Shown here piece after piece: positions 12,197 through 22,261 of a stretch of 64,000 bases of DNA. The notes under the pieces are model-generated. The model saw only the letters and a list, made by a program, of their open reading frames with translations, ran no database searches and was not told the DNA's origin. Source of the stretch: Novibacillus thermophilus (GTDB taxonomy: Bacteria > Bacillota > Bacilli > Thermoactinomycetales > Novibacillaceae); assembly GCF_002005165.1 (NCBI RefSeq), contig NZ_CP019699.1:62001-126000 (forward strand). Direction: 5' to 3'. Both the position numbers and the translations under genes were made by a program. Position 1 is the first letter of the stretch, and each line of letters begins with the position of its first letter.

Positions 12197-12716
12197 GCGT
12201 GCGTATATCGCATTAGGTTCCAATGTAGGTGACAGGCTGTCTTATTTGCGCCGTGCCCTTAAAGCCCTCAAGGAGCATCCGGAGATTCGCCTGTCCGCCC
12301 TTTCTTCTGTGTACGAAACGAAACCGGTTGGATTGACAGAACAAGCTGATTTTCTCAACATGGTGGCGGCCGTTGACACGGCCCTTTCACCGCACGCGCT
12401 GCTGGACGTCACCCAGGGCATCGAACAGGCACTGCACCGGCGGCGGGAGATCCGGTGGGGTCCGCGTACGCTGGACATCGACATTCTGCTGTACGGGAAT
12501 GTCACGATGGAGGAGGACAGGCTGACGATTCCTCATCCGCGCATGACGGAAAGGGCCTTCGTCCTCGTACCGCTCGCAGAGTTGGGTCCCGATGTGGACA
12601 TACCTGGGACAGGGAGAACCGTTCAACAGCAAGTCGAGCATGTAAAGGGGAAAGAGGGGATTCAGCGTTGTCCGACGATATCATTGGCCGCAGAATTCGG
12701 GCTTACCGCAAGTTAA
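12189..12716 (+). CDS. folK: Hydroxymethyldihydropterin pyrophosphokinase
   Basis: FolK transfers pyrophosphate from ATP to 6-hydroxymethyl-dihydropterin, making the FolP substrate. The motifs ALGSNVGDR, the RWGPRTLDIDILLYG block and IPHPRMTERAFVL are all present. The frame is open upstream, but the ATG at 12189 overlaps the folB stop and gives 175 residues, the normal length. Confidence 0.94.
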   Translation: MSERAYIALGSNVGDRLSYLRRALKALKEHPEIRLSALSSVYETKPVGLTEQADFLNMVAAVDTALSPHALLDVTQGIEQALHRRREIRWGPRTLDIDILLYGNVTMEEDRLTIPHPRMTERAFVLVPLAELGPDVDIPGTGRTVQQQVEHVKGKEGIQRCPTISLAAEFGLTAS

Positions 12717-12892
12717 AGGGCTACACCCAGCAGGGTCTCGCCGAGGCCCTCGGTGTTTCCGTCGCCGTGATCGGTTCGGTTGAACGCGGAACGCGCATGC
12801 CGAAGAAACAGCTGTTGCAAGACATTGCGGACGTACTCAACATCGAGGTCGAAGAGTTGCTCCCGAGTGATCGGGACCTTGACGATGGGTGA
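12668..12892 (+). CDS. Small Cro/CI-type HTH protein (YazB-like)
   Basis: A 74-residue protein that is almost entirely a helix-turn-helix: RIRAYRKLKGYTQQGLAEAL is followed by the recognition-helix region VSVAVIGSVERG. It occupies the position of yazB between folK and the lysS region in B. subtilis. The TTG at 12668 follows GAGGGGATT and lies inside the 3' end of folK, so it is probably translationally coupled. Its targets are unknown. Confidence 0.85.
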   Translation: MSDDIIGRRIRAYRKLKGYTQQGLAEALGVSVAVIGSVERGTRMPKKQLLQDIADVLNIEVEELLPSDRDLDDG

Positions 12893-14440
<1,548 letters not shown>

Positions 14441-14504
14441 CCCTTGGACGATTTTGTAACAGTTCAAGTGCTGGACGGAGAAAAGACTATACGAAAAAGC
14501 ATGG

Positions 14505-14539
14505 AAGAACGGTTCTTTAGTCGAGAATCGTTCTTTTTT
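14505..14539 (+). terminator. Intrinsic terminator after lysS
   Basis: AAGAACGGTTCT pairs with AGAATCGTTCTT across seven bases, with one mismatch, followed by a run of T. It separates the folate/lysS operon from the pilus operon. Confidence 0.85.
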
Positions 14540-14821
14540 GTGTCTGTATGACTTTAGCGGTAAAGTTTTTGAGGACAAAGTCTCATTTATCGACCTCCAG
14601 AACATAGCTCCAAAAGACTATTGACCGGAATGATACAAACTGAACCGCGGATTTAAAGACAAAAAAGTTATGTAGGTTGAATGGTCTACTTCTTTTTAGG
14701 GATGCCGTTGAATAATAAAAAATCAAAACTATTTACCTATTATTTTAATTCGCCAATGCTGCTAATATATGTTTATGGTCAAATTGGCCGCACCAATTTA
14801 CGAGTCAGGAGTCCCTGAAAA
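14540..14821. other. AT-rich leader of the pilus operon
   Basis: A non-coding stretch that is much more AT-rich than the flanking genes, particularly around 14710-14780. A promoter for the pilus operon is expected here, but I found no -35/-10 pair with good spacing. No gene, tRNA or repeat is visible. The compositional drop fits an acquired or regulated locus. Confidence 0.4.
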
Positions 14822-15604
14822 ATGCTTGTTGTGCTAGACGAATGGTTCCACTTTGAGAACTTCCCGGCTGAACATTATGCCGTTAAACCACTAAAGATAG
14901 GAAGAAAGCATCAAAGTTTGCAACAGTCGTTGAAACAGGAAGGATCAGGCTGGTTGTCGAAGCGGCTGCCGCTCAAACCGTACAGTATAGCGGAGGAACT
15001 AGAGTTCTTTACGAAATTGGTAACAGAGCAAGAAACGATTTTGTATTTTTATGAGCCGCGTTACACCAGCACGGACAACCTGTACCGCGTTCGCAACTGG
15101 CTTTTACCGGACAAACGGCTGTATCCAGTTCCTGTTTACGGTAACCGTGCGGAAGTTCTTTATTTGATGCATCACCTCGTAGAAACGTTAGGGCAAAAAC
15201 GTACCGTAACATACCAGGAGTTGCAAAAAGACATTAAGGGGTTGAAAGATCAAGCGACATGTTTAATCATTTCGCCTGAACCGACGAGATTGGTCGAGTG
15301 GAAAAAATTGAATTCTGTTTACAAAGGTGTCGGAAAAAAGCAGTACTGCTTAGTAAAGGTCGAGGAGCAGCAGAAGATAAAAACGAGTGAAATCGGAGAA
15401 CTGGCTGTTTTGTGGCGAAAAGTGTTAAAGGAAGAAGCGTCAGGTGGGGACATTTGGGCAGTGTGTAAAGGTGTTGCAGAAGAGCTTGTTCCCTCAAAAC
15501 ACTTTTATCGTGTGGGAGAGCCAGCCCCTCCTGTCAACGTCCCGTTTGTGCACGCCGTCGTAGTACCGAAAGAGATTGAACAAGAGCGCCACCGATCCGC
15601 CTAG
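14822..15604 (+). CDS. Unknown protein, first gene of the Tad pilus operon
   Basis: A 260-residue soluble protein with no signal peptide or membrane segment and no motif I recognise. Visible features are an aromatic N-terminus (LDEWFHFENF), a charged middle, and a Cys pair separated by long spacing. It ends 12 bases before cpaB with good packing, so it is probably part of the pilus operon. Position suggests a regulatory or assembly role, but this is inference only. AGGAG stands about 12 bases before the ATG. Confidence 0.7.
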   Translation: MLVVLDEWFHFENFPAEHYAVKPLKIGRKHQSLQQSLKQEGSGWLSKRLPLKPYSIAEELEFFTKLVTEQETILYFYEPRYTSTDNLYRVRNWLLPDKRLYPVPVYGNRAEVLYLMHHLVETLGQKRTVTYQELQKDIKGLKDQATCLIISPEPTRLVEWKKLNSVYKGVGKKQYCLVKVEEQQKIKTSEIGELAVLWRKVLKEEASGGDIWAVCKGVAEELVPSKHFYRVGEPAPPVNVPFVHAVVVPKEIEQERHRSA

Positions 15605-15616
15605 GGAGGAAGGAAC

Positions 15617-16420
15617 ATGGTCGATTCCAAGCGCAAGGCGATGATTTTTCTCACTTTGGCCTTTATTTTAGCTGTTTTAACGGCTTGGCTCATCATTAAT
15701 CAAGTCAGCCAAGCACAAGAAACCCTTGGCCAAACGGTTAAAGTGGCAGTCGCCAAAACGGATATCCAAGCGTATACAGACATCTCCCCAGACATGATTG
15801 ACTGGGTGGACATGCCCCAATCTGCTAATTTGTCTACGTTAATTCAGGATGAAAAAGAGTTGGAAGGACACGTGTCAATCGTCAATTTGGAAAAAGGCGA
15901 TTTGTTCACAGCTAACTTAGTGAGGTCTCGCATCGACATACCTGCTGACCACCGGGTGGTTTGGCTAAACCCGACAGAGAACGTCATCCTGGATCAAAGT
16001 GTGGTGGAAGGTGACAAGGTCGATATTGTCGCTTCCTACAAATCAGGGTCAGGTATCGTCACCAAACGGATACTCCAAAACATCCCTGTTGTGCAGAGCC
16101 AAGATCTTAAGAGCGGCGATGATGAAACGAAACAAGCCCTTAAAGTGTCGTTACCTGTTTCCCAGGCTGAGTTGTTGATCCACATGCAAAATACTGCGGA
16201 ACAAGTACGGGTACTTCGGCTTGACCAATTGCCTCAAGAACAAAAAACGGATGAGGCCCAGCAGACAGAAAACAGCGGAACCCAGGAACAGACGACGAAA
16301 CAGCAACCCGAAAACCAAGCGAAGGAGCCCGCCTCAAAAAAAGAAGAACCCAAAGACGCGAAACAATCAAACGACAAAAATGACAAAGATGAAAACAAAG
16401 ATAAAAAGAAAGACAGCTGA
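15617..16420 (+). CDS. cpaB: Flp pilus assembly protein CpaB/RcpC
   Basis: CpaB/RcpC proteins are envelope components of Tad secretion systems. An N-terminal membrane anchor (about residues 8-28) is followed by an SAF-like domain (KVAVAKTDIQAYTDISPDMI) and the RcpC-type beta domain. The last 65 residues are a hydrophilic tail rich in Gln, Lys, Glu and Asp, perhaps cell-wall-spanning. RBS AGGGAGGAAGG precedes the ATG. tadZ follows after 20 bases. The family call rests on the N-terminal half and the neighbours. Confidence 0.82.
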   Translation: MVDSKRKAMIFLTLAFILAVLTAWLIINQVSQAQETLGQTVKVAVAKTDIQAYTDISPDMIDWVDMPQSANLSTLIQDEKELEGHVSIVNLEKGDLFTANLVRSRIDIPADHRVVWLNPTENVILDQSVVEGDKVDIVASYKSGSGIVTKRILQNIPVVQSQDLKSGDDETKQALKVSLPVSQAELLIHMQNTAEQVRVLRLDQLPQEQKTDEAQQTENSGTQEQTTKQQPENQAKEPASKKEEPKDAKQSNDKNDKDENKDKKKDS

Positions 16421-16440
16421 TTCAAAGGGAGGCTGAAACC

Positions 16441-17577
16441 GTGAATGAAACAGAAGCACTAATTGTGACAAAGGACGAGGGGTTAGTACATGAGGTAGAG
16501 CGTTTGCTAGCGGGACAAGGCCTCCGAGTACATGTCAGTGAAGATTGGAAGCAGCCTTTTACCGAACGTGGGAAATACGCGTATTACTTGGTTGACGACA
16601 GGACCGTTAAAAAAGTCGATGACGTAAACGTGCCATCCGCCAGTTGGTTAATCGTACTCATAGGCCAGCGGTCATTTGACCGGGTAAGGGATTGGTTGAA
16701 ACAAGGGGCTCATGATGTACTTGTCATTCCCGACGAATTAGAAAAGTTAAACGCATTAGCTCAACGTATGGCGGTGCGCGCTCCTATCGATGAGACAGCG
16801 GCAGCGCAAAGGAATGCCCTTGACGCCGGTGGGAGAGTGAGGGCATTTTACAGTGTGAAGGGCGGCAGCGGCAAAACTGTCATATCCGCAATGGTTGCCC
16901 AAAGTTTACAATTGCAGTTCGGCAAGCGTGTCATGTTAATTGATTTCAACGCGCAATTCGGCGGGCTGGAGGTGATCCTCGGCTTGGAGTCGCCCCGGTC
17001 GTATTTGGATTTACAGCCCGTTTTGCAAGAACTGTCGTTTAACCACATCCAGAATGTCGCGGTCAAAGAAGAGACGACGGGAATTCACGTGCTCCTCAGC
17101 CCGTTAAACCCGGAACAGGCCGAAAGTATTTCGGATGAATTAGTCACGCGCGTGCTTCAGACGTGCAAAGCCCACTTCGATGAAGTGATTTTGGACTTGC
17201 CGAGCACGCTGAATACCGTCAGCTTTACCGCTTTGACTGGAGCGGATGACATATACTACGTCGTGACACCGGACAGCATGGCGGTGCGGGGACTGAAACA
17301 CGCTCTGGATTTGTTCCGCCGGTTTCAAATCGGAAACCACGGCAATGTGCATCTCATCGTGAACCGCAACAACAAAAAAAGCGAACTGTCGGAGAAAGAC
17401 CTCACTCAATTGGTGGATTTGCCGCTGATAGGAAGCGTTCGGGCAGACTACTACGGCATTCAACCTTTTGTGAATATGGGACGTCCGTTTTACAGCAAAA
17501 AAGGGGATAAAGGGTCCTCCAAAGTGGCGCAAGACGTCCGTTTGCTGGTGGAGAAGGCATTGTTAAAAGGGGTGTAG
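16441..17577 (+). CDS. tadZ: Pilus assembly ATPase TadZ/CpaE
   Basis: TadZ/CpaE is a MinD/ParA-like ATPase that localises the Tad apparatus at the pole or septum. The first ~130 residues resemble a degenerate receiver domain (EALIVTKDEGLVHEVERLLA). The ATPase domain has a deviant Walker A (SVKGGSGKTVISAM), LIDFNAQFGG as the switch I region, and DEVILDLPS as Walker B. The 378-residue length is usual. It lies four bases from tadA. Confidence 0.88.
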   Translation: MNETEALIVTKDEGLVHEVERLLAGQGLRVHVSEDWKQPFTERGKYAYYLVDDRTVKKVDDVNVPSASWLIVLIGQRSFDRVRDWLKQGAHDVLVIPDELEKLNALAQRMAVRAPIDETAAAQRNALDAGGRVRAFYSVKGGSGKTVISAMVAQSLQLQFGKRVMLIDFNAQFGGLEVILGLESPRSYLDLQPVLQELSFNHIQNVAVKEETTGIHVLLSPLNPEQAESISDELVTRVLQTCKAHFDEVILDLPSTLNTVSFTALTGADDIYYVVTPDSMAVRGLKHALDLFRRFQIGNHGNVHLIVNRNNKKSELSEKDLTQLVDLPLIGSVRADYYGIQPFVNMGRPFYSKKGDKGSSKVAQDVRLLVEKALLKGV

Positions 17578-17580
17578 AAC

Positions 17581-18923
17581 ATGTCCTGGCTTGAGCGCGT
17601 GAAGCAACAGACAAATTCACCGGCATCTAACGGAGAGGCGGACTGGAATGTCTCGGACACTCAACTTGAACAGCGGGCACGTCATTATAAAGCCCGCCTG
17701 ATTAAAGAAGCGGATCTCGAGGCCATTACCAAGTTACCTCCGAATGAAATGAAGCAGACCATAGAGCGCCTCGTGTACCGCATGATAGAGGAAGAGCGCG
17801 CCATCATCCCGCGGCAGGAGATGGAAGCCCTCGTCAGGCAAATCATCCATGAATCGGTCGGGTACGGTCCCCTGGAAGTTTTGCTCAGAGAAGACGACAT
17901 TACGGAGATCATGGTCAACGGCCCGAGGGAGGTCTACATCGAGCGCAGAGGGAGATTGGAAAAGACAGATGTCCGATTCAAGGATGAGCAGCACATCCGT
18001 CACATTATTGACCGTATCATCGCACCGTTAGGCAGGAGGATCGACGAGAGTTCCCCTATGGTGGACGCCCGGCTGCACGACGGAAGCCGCGTCAATGCGG
18101 TCATTCCCCCGATCAGTTTGAACGGGCCCGTCATGTCCATTCGCAAATTTAACAAAGATCCGTTTACCATCGACGACCTCATTTCATTTGGCTCATTTAC
18201 GGAGGAAATGGCAGAATTTCTCCGCGCTGCCGTGAAGGCCAAGTGCAATATTCTCGTCTCTGGGGAACAGGGAGCGGAAAGACGACCCTGTTGAATGTGC
18301 TCTCGGCGTCTATTCCTTTTGGTGAACGCATTGTCATCATTGAGGACATGGCGGAACTCCGATTTGAGTACGACAATGTGGTCCGTTTAGAAGCGAGGCC
18401 TCCCAACATGGAGGGAGAAGGGGAAATTACGATTCGCCAACTGGTGCGCAACGCGTTGCGCATGCGGCCGGATCGCATCATTGTCGGAGAGGTCCGGGGT
18501 TCAGAGGCCATAGATATGCTGCAAGCGATGAACACCGGTCACGAGGGGTCCCTGACGACCGTTCACGCCAATTCACCGAAAGACGCCCTCGGGAGACTGG
18601 AAGCGATGGTGATCATGTCCGGATTGCCCCTGACAGTCGACGTCATCCGCGGATACTTTGTCAGTGCTCTGGACTTGATCGTCCAAAGTGAGCGGTTGCC
18701 GGACGGAAAACGCAAACTTGTCAGCATTGCCGAAATCGGCGAAGAAGCCGGGCACATCCAAGTGAGAGACATCTTCCGCTACGAGCAGCAGGGGGTTGCC
18801 GAAGACGGTACGGTACAAGGCCGGTTCGTCGCTACGGGCTACGTTCCGCGAGTTTACCACCGGATGAAAACTTTCGGCATCACACTGCCGGAAACGTTGT
18901 TCAGGGAGGAGGTTTTCTCGTGA
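17581..18923 (+). pseudogene. tadA: TadA/CpaF secretion ATPase, frameshifted in Walker A
   Basis: TadA/CpaF is the hexameric ATPase that powers Tad pilus assembly. The N-terminal frame starts at 17581 (RBS AAAGGGG) and runs to 18294; the C-terminal frame is open from 18243 to 18923. Both halves are well preserved: VGYGPLEVLL and the DRIIAPLGRRIDESSPM block first, then IIEDMAELRF, the Walker B RIIVGEVRG and the His box TGHEGSLTTVHANS. The break is at a run of four G (18262-18265): a fifth G would restore SGGTGSGKTTL. As read, frame 1 ends in GAERRPC and the ATPase is split. Explanations are a real null, phase variation in the G run, or a homopolymer base-calling error. Confidence 0.88.
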
Positions 18924-19852
18924 CTGTGGCGTGGATTAGCGCCAGCGCCGCTATCTTTTCGTTCTTCGTCTTTGTGTACTACGTCATCCAAAGTGTGGTG
19001 ACGCGGAATACCCGTAAGCGCGTAGACGACTGGTTTGAGCGGGAACGGGAGCAGGAAAGGAAAAGTACCATCCTGTTAATCGGGGATAAATACGACAACT
19101 CCGAACTCGCGGAGGAGCTGAAGAAGAAGTTAATACAAGCCGATTTGCGTCTCAAGCCTTCTGAGTATGTCGGCATTTGCCTCTTCCTGTTCGGTGCGTT
19201 GCTGTTCGTCGGGCACTTTCTGTTCCAGCTCATTTTTATCGTGAATGTGACGGTCGCCTATTTCGTCGTTTGGCTCGGTTCTAAAATGTTTTTGAGATCC
19301 CGGCAAAACAGGCGAACGGAAAGTTTTAACAAGCAATTGCCAGAAATTTGTCGCATGATGAGCAATACAGTCAAGGCCGGCTTGACGATTCCGCAGGGCA
19401 TTGAAATGGTAGCCCAAGAGATGAAAGAGCCAGCGGGCCCTGAATTTCAAGCGATGTCCCAACAACTAAAGCTCGGGGATGATTTTGACGAGGTAATGAA
19501 CCGGTTCCGCGACCGCATTGCCAGTAAAGAATTGAACATTTTCGTGAGCACGGTACTCATTCAGCGGCGTGTAGGCGGGAACTTGGCGGAAGTGCTGAGT
19601 CTGATGGCCGATACGCTGGAAGAGCGAGCCCGGGTGAACAAAGAGGTGGACACTGTAACGGCGGAGGCGCGGTTTGTCGCCTTTATTCTGCCGATTATGC
19701 CGCTCGTGATGGCCTTGATGATGAACTTGTTTATCGAAGGGTTTCTCAACCCGCTGTTTTCGACGTGGGGATTGGTGTTGTTGTCCATTTTTTTAGCCAT
19801 GCAGTTTCTCGCCTTCATCATCATTCGCCAAATCACGAAGATAAGGGTGTAA
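18920..19852 (+). CDS. tadB: Tad platform protein TadB
   Basis: TadB is one of two inner-membrane platform proteins of the Tad pilus, related to GspF (T2SSF domain). Membrane segments lie near the N-terminus and at about residues 90-125, then the cytoplasmic T2SSF domain (LPEICRMMSNTVKAGLTIPQ), then two C-terminal membrane segments. The GTG start overlaps the tadA stop by four bases (GTGA), so it is translationally coupled to tadA and may be affected by the frameshift. 310 residues is typical. Confidence 0.9.
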   Translation: MTVAWISASAAIFSFFVFVYYVIQSVVTRNTRKRVDDWFEREREQERKSTILLIGDKYDNSELAEELKKKLIQADLRLKPSEYVGICLFLFGALLFVGHFLFQLIFIVNVTVAYFVVWLGSKMFLRSRQNRRTESFNKQLPEICRMMSNTVKAGLTIPQGIEMVAQEMKEPAGPEFQAMSQQLKLGDDFDEVMNRFRDRIASKELNIFVSTVLIQRRVGGNLAEVLSLMADTLEERARVNKEVDTVTAEARFVAFILPIMPLVMALMMNLFIEGFLNPLFSTWGLVLLSIFLAMQFLAFIIIRQITKIRV

Positions 19853-19858
19853 AGTTGC

Positions 19859-20797
19859 ATGAGTCCGCATTTTAGTACGCTGGTCACCTTGTTGATCTTA
19901 ATCATACTGGGGCTCTTGTTTGTGAGTTTTGTGTACGTGTGGCTGTTTATTGCCAAAAAACAGCGCCTCGTGTCGTACCTCAAGCCCCTAGATAAGAAAA
20001 AAGAGAAACGGAGAAAGTGGAGGGAACGGCTGTGGACTCCTGTCGTTAAAGCGGCAGACTACGTCGGGCCAACGGCAGTGAAGTACCCGCTCATGTTCGA
20101 CCTCGAGCAGGACAGGCAACAGCTCGTCCGGGCGGGGAATCCGATGGGAATGGATGTGGAGACGTTTCACGGACTGCGCTTCGTTCTCGGATTCGGCAGC
20201 TTGCTGTTCAGTACCCTTTACACTTTTTTGGGGATGCCGTTTGCCCTTCTGTTGCTGGTGGTGTTACCGCTCAGCGGGTTCATGTTTCCCTCGGCTTGGC
20301 TGTGGTACCGCGTGAGAGAGCGGCAAGACATCATCAGTGCCACGATGCCGGACTTTTTAGATACAGTGAGCATTACGCTGCAGGCAGGGGTGTCCATGGA
20401 TTCCGCATTGCGGCAAGTGACAGAACAAATGGACGGACCGCTAAGTGAGGAAATTCAGCGGTTTAACCGTGAAATTGATTTGGGTGTCCCCCGGCGGCAG
20501 GCGCTGCTCAATTTGTTGAACCGCAATACATCAAAAGAACTGGAAATGTTGGTGAACTCGCTGATGCAAGGGGCTGATCTGGGAGTGCCGGTGTCTACGA
20601 CGTTTCGGGTACAGGCAGAAGATTTGCGGTCGATGCGCGGCTTTCGCGCCAAAGAGAAGGCGGCGAAGGCGAGTCCGCAAGTGACACTAGTGACGACGTT
20701 TCTCGTGGCGCCTGCCGTGTTTTTCCTCATTATCGGCCTCTTGTTTTTGAACATGTTATACAACCCTGAAGCATTCGGACTGGATGTCTGGTTCTGA
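19859..20797 (+). CDS. tadC: Tad platform protein TadC
   Basis: Second GspF-like platform protein, expected to act with TadB. An N-terminal membrane segment (about residues 8-28), a pair of central segments (110-145), the T2SSF domain (MPDFLDTVSITLQAGVSMDS) and a C-terminal membrane segment are visible. 312 residues is usual. It starts six bases after tadB; the RBS is weak (AAGGGTG). Confidence 0.9.
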   Translation: MSPHFSTLVTLLILIILGLLFVSFVYVWLFIAKKQRLVSYLKPLDKKKEKRRKWRERLWTPVVKAADYVGPTAVKYPLMFDLEQDRQQLVRAGNPMGMDVETFHGLRFVLGFGSLLFSTLYTFLGMPFALLLLVVLPLSGFMFPSAWLWYRVRERQDIISATMPDFLDTVSITLQAGVSMDSALRQVTEQMDGPLSEEIQRFNREIDLGVPRRQALLNLLNRNTSKELEMLVNSLMQGADLGVPVSTTFRVQAEDLRSMRGFRAKEKAAKASPQVTLVTTFLVAPAVFFLIIGLLFLNMLYNPEAFGLDVWF

Positions 20798-20849
20798 TGT
20801 TTCAGGGATCATATAAAATCAATCAAAATTTAAAAGGAGAGGATAGACG

Positions 20850-21068
20850 ATGTTTAGACGGTGGTACGTTTCCTTGACGTCGCGTATCAACCAGGCTGTG
20901 CAAAACGAGCGGGGAGCTCAGGCTTTAGAATGGATTGCCCTCGGCATGCTCGTGTTGGCCATCATGGGAGCTATCGCCGCCACAATGGAGGGCGATACAC
21001 AACTTGGACAAGCGGTGAAGAACTCGCTGTCTAACATGATTAACAGCCTCAGCGAAGGTGGGAATTAA
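20850..21068 (+). CDS. flp: Flp-type major prepilin
   Basis: A 72-residue prepilin. A basic leader (residues 1-22) ends in the prepilin peptidase site ERG|AQALEW: cleavage after Gly22 places Glu at +5, the class IVb/Flp signature. A hydrophobic helix (about 28-46) and a short polar C-terminus follow. The RBS AAAAGGAGAGGA is the strongest in the operon, as expected for the abundant subunit. No TadV/CpaA prepilin peptidase gene is in this window. Confidence 0.88.
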   Translation: MFRRWYVSLTSRINQAVQNERGAQALEWIALGMLVLAIMGAIAATMEGDTQLGQAVKNSLSNMINSLSEGGN

Positions 21069-21079
21069 GCCGAGAAGGT

Positions 21080-21469
21080 GTGAAAAAGTTGAAACGCTGG
21101 AGACGCTGGATTGGAAATGAGCGGGGATCACAGCTGATCGAATTTTTAGCTGTGTTCCCCATGATCGTCATGGCCCTGCTGTTTATTTGGCAGATGGCCC
21201 TCGTGGCGTATACCGTCGTAGTCGCGGAAGCAGCCGCCCGCGACGGCGCCCGGGTGGCAGCAGTAGGGGGAGATTATGAAGCGGCCGTTGAACGGGCGGC
21301 TTACGGGCTCGATGTGAGCAGTAACAGCTATTCGAGTTCGACAGACTACGGCGAAGAAGTGACTGTGACGGTGACAGCGTCAATTCCGTCTATTAAAATA
21401 CCGTTTATCGGGAAAATAGAGGAAACGTTGACAGCCGACGCGTCCATGCCAAAGGAGGATGAGGACTGA
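21080..21469 (+). CDS. tadE: TadE-like pseudopilin
   Basis: A 129-residue minor pseudopilin. The leader ends in ERG|SQLIEF with Glu at +5, followed by a hydrophobic helix and the TadE-type VVAEAAARDGARVAA motif. The C-terminal part is a short beta-rich domain. GTG start just after the pilin gene; the stop TGA overlaps the next ATG (TGATG). Confidence 0.88.
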   Translation: MKKLKRWRRWIGNERGSQLIEFLAVFPMIVMALLFIWQMALVAYTVVVAEAAARDGARVAAVGGDYEAAVERAAYGLDVSSNSYSSSTDYGEEVTVTVTASIPSIKIPFIGKIEETLTADASMPKEDED

Positions 21470-22248
21470 TGAAGATCCCGTATCTCAATAACGAGAGGGG
21501 CAACACGCTCATGGTGGTGCTCGGACTGTTGATCGCGGCCATCTTCATCAGCTTCATCTTTTTTGACTTTTTCACGACGTTTGCCAACAAGCGCGTCAGC
21601 CAGACGGGAGCAGATGCTGCCGCTCTGGGTGCAGCGCAAAAGATCAAAGAGATTTATGACGCAAAACTCGATGACGAGATAGAGGAACGAATGGACCAGT
21701 TGCGAGAAGAAGCGAACCATCTCGTCGACGAATTGCTGGGAAGACATGAGGACGAGGAAGGAAATACCGAAGACGACGAAGGCGAGGACGAGTCGGAAGA
21801 GCCAGAAGTGACAGAAGACGAGGCCTGGGAAGAAGTTCTGGACGAAATGGACATCCCAGATGAGCTTCGCGATGCGATCCGCTATCCGTGGGCAGATTTC
21901 GATGCAAACGAGGCGTTGAAATATCTCTTCCACAACCCGTGGTACAAGGACATTTTCTCATTTGATAACGACATTGAGGAAATAAACGACGTCGTCTGTG
22001 AGGAAATCGTGAACACCGAATCCGAGTGGCGGGAGGCCGCTCGTTACTACGCTGTCACCAACGGTGCAAAAGAAGACGTGGACATCGACTTTATCGGCGA
22101 TGAGTTCCGCGTGTACGTTCGCGTCAAACGTGAGCCCTCATTCATTACGGTAGACGAATCACTGTTTGGTGAAGGTGAACGGGACATTTACGCGGAAGCG
22201 GAAGCCAGCATCAAAACACCGACAGGAATTGACATCATATGCGATTAG
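21469..22248 (+). CDS. TadG-like pilus protein with acidic coiled region
   Basis: A 259-residue protein whose N-terminus resembles TadE/TadG proteins: ERGNTLMVVLGL followed by a membrane helix and QTGADAAALGAAQKI. The +5 residue after the Gly is Val rather than Glu, so prepilin processing is doubtful. Residues 65-130 are extremely acidic and probably helical (runs of E and D). The C-terminal ~80 residues form a mixed domain of unknown type. Overlaps the tadE stop by one base. Probably a tip or anchoring component, by inference. Confidence 0.75.
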   Translation: MKIPYLNNERGNTLMVVLGLLIAAIFISFIFFDFFTTFANKRVSQTGADAAALGAAQKIKEIYDAKLDDEIEERMDQLREEANHLVDELLGRHEDEEGNTEDDEGEDESEEPEVTEDEAWEEVLDEMDIPDELRDAIRYPWADFDANEALKYLFHNPWYKDIFSFDNDIEEINDVVCEEIVNTESEWREAARYYAVTNGAKEDVDIDFIGDEFRVYVRVKREPSFITVDESLFGEGERDIYAEAEASIKTPTGIDIICD

Positions 22249-22261
22249 AAGGGGGGATAAC

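Noticed and set aside
14441-14821. rRNA or tRNA genes between lysS and the next operon, as in B. subtilis
   Set aside because: No tRNA-like cloverleaf or conserved rRNA sequence was seen; only a terminator and AT-rich DNA.
18255-18275. Programmed -1 ribosomal frameshift in tadA
   Set aside because: The zero-frame codons GGG-GAA at the shift give poor re-pairing in the -1 frame and do not form an X-XXY-YYZ heptamer. A lost base is a simpler reading.
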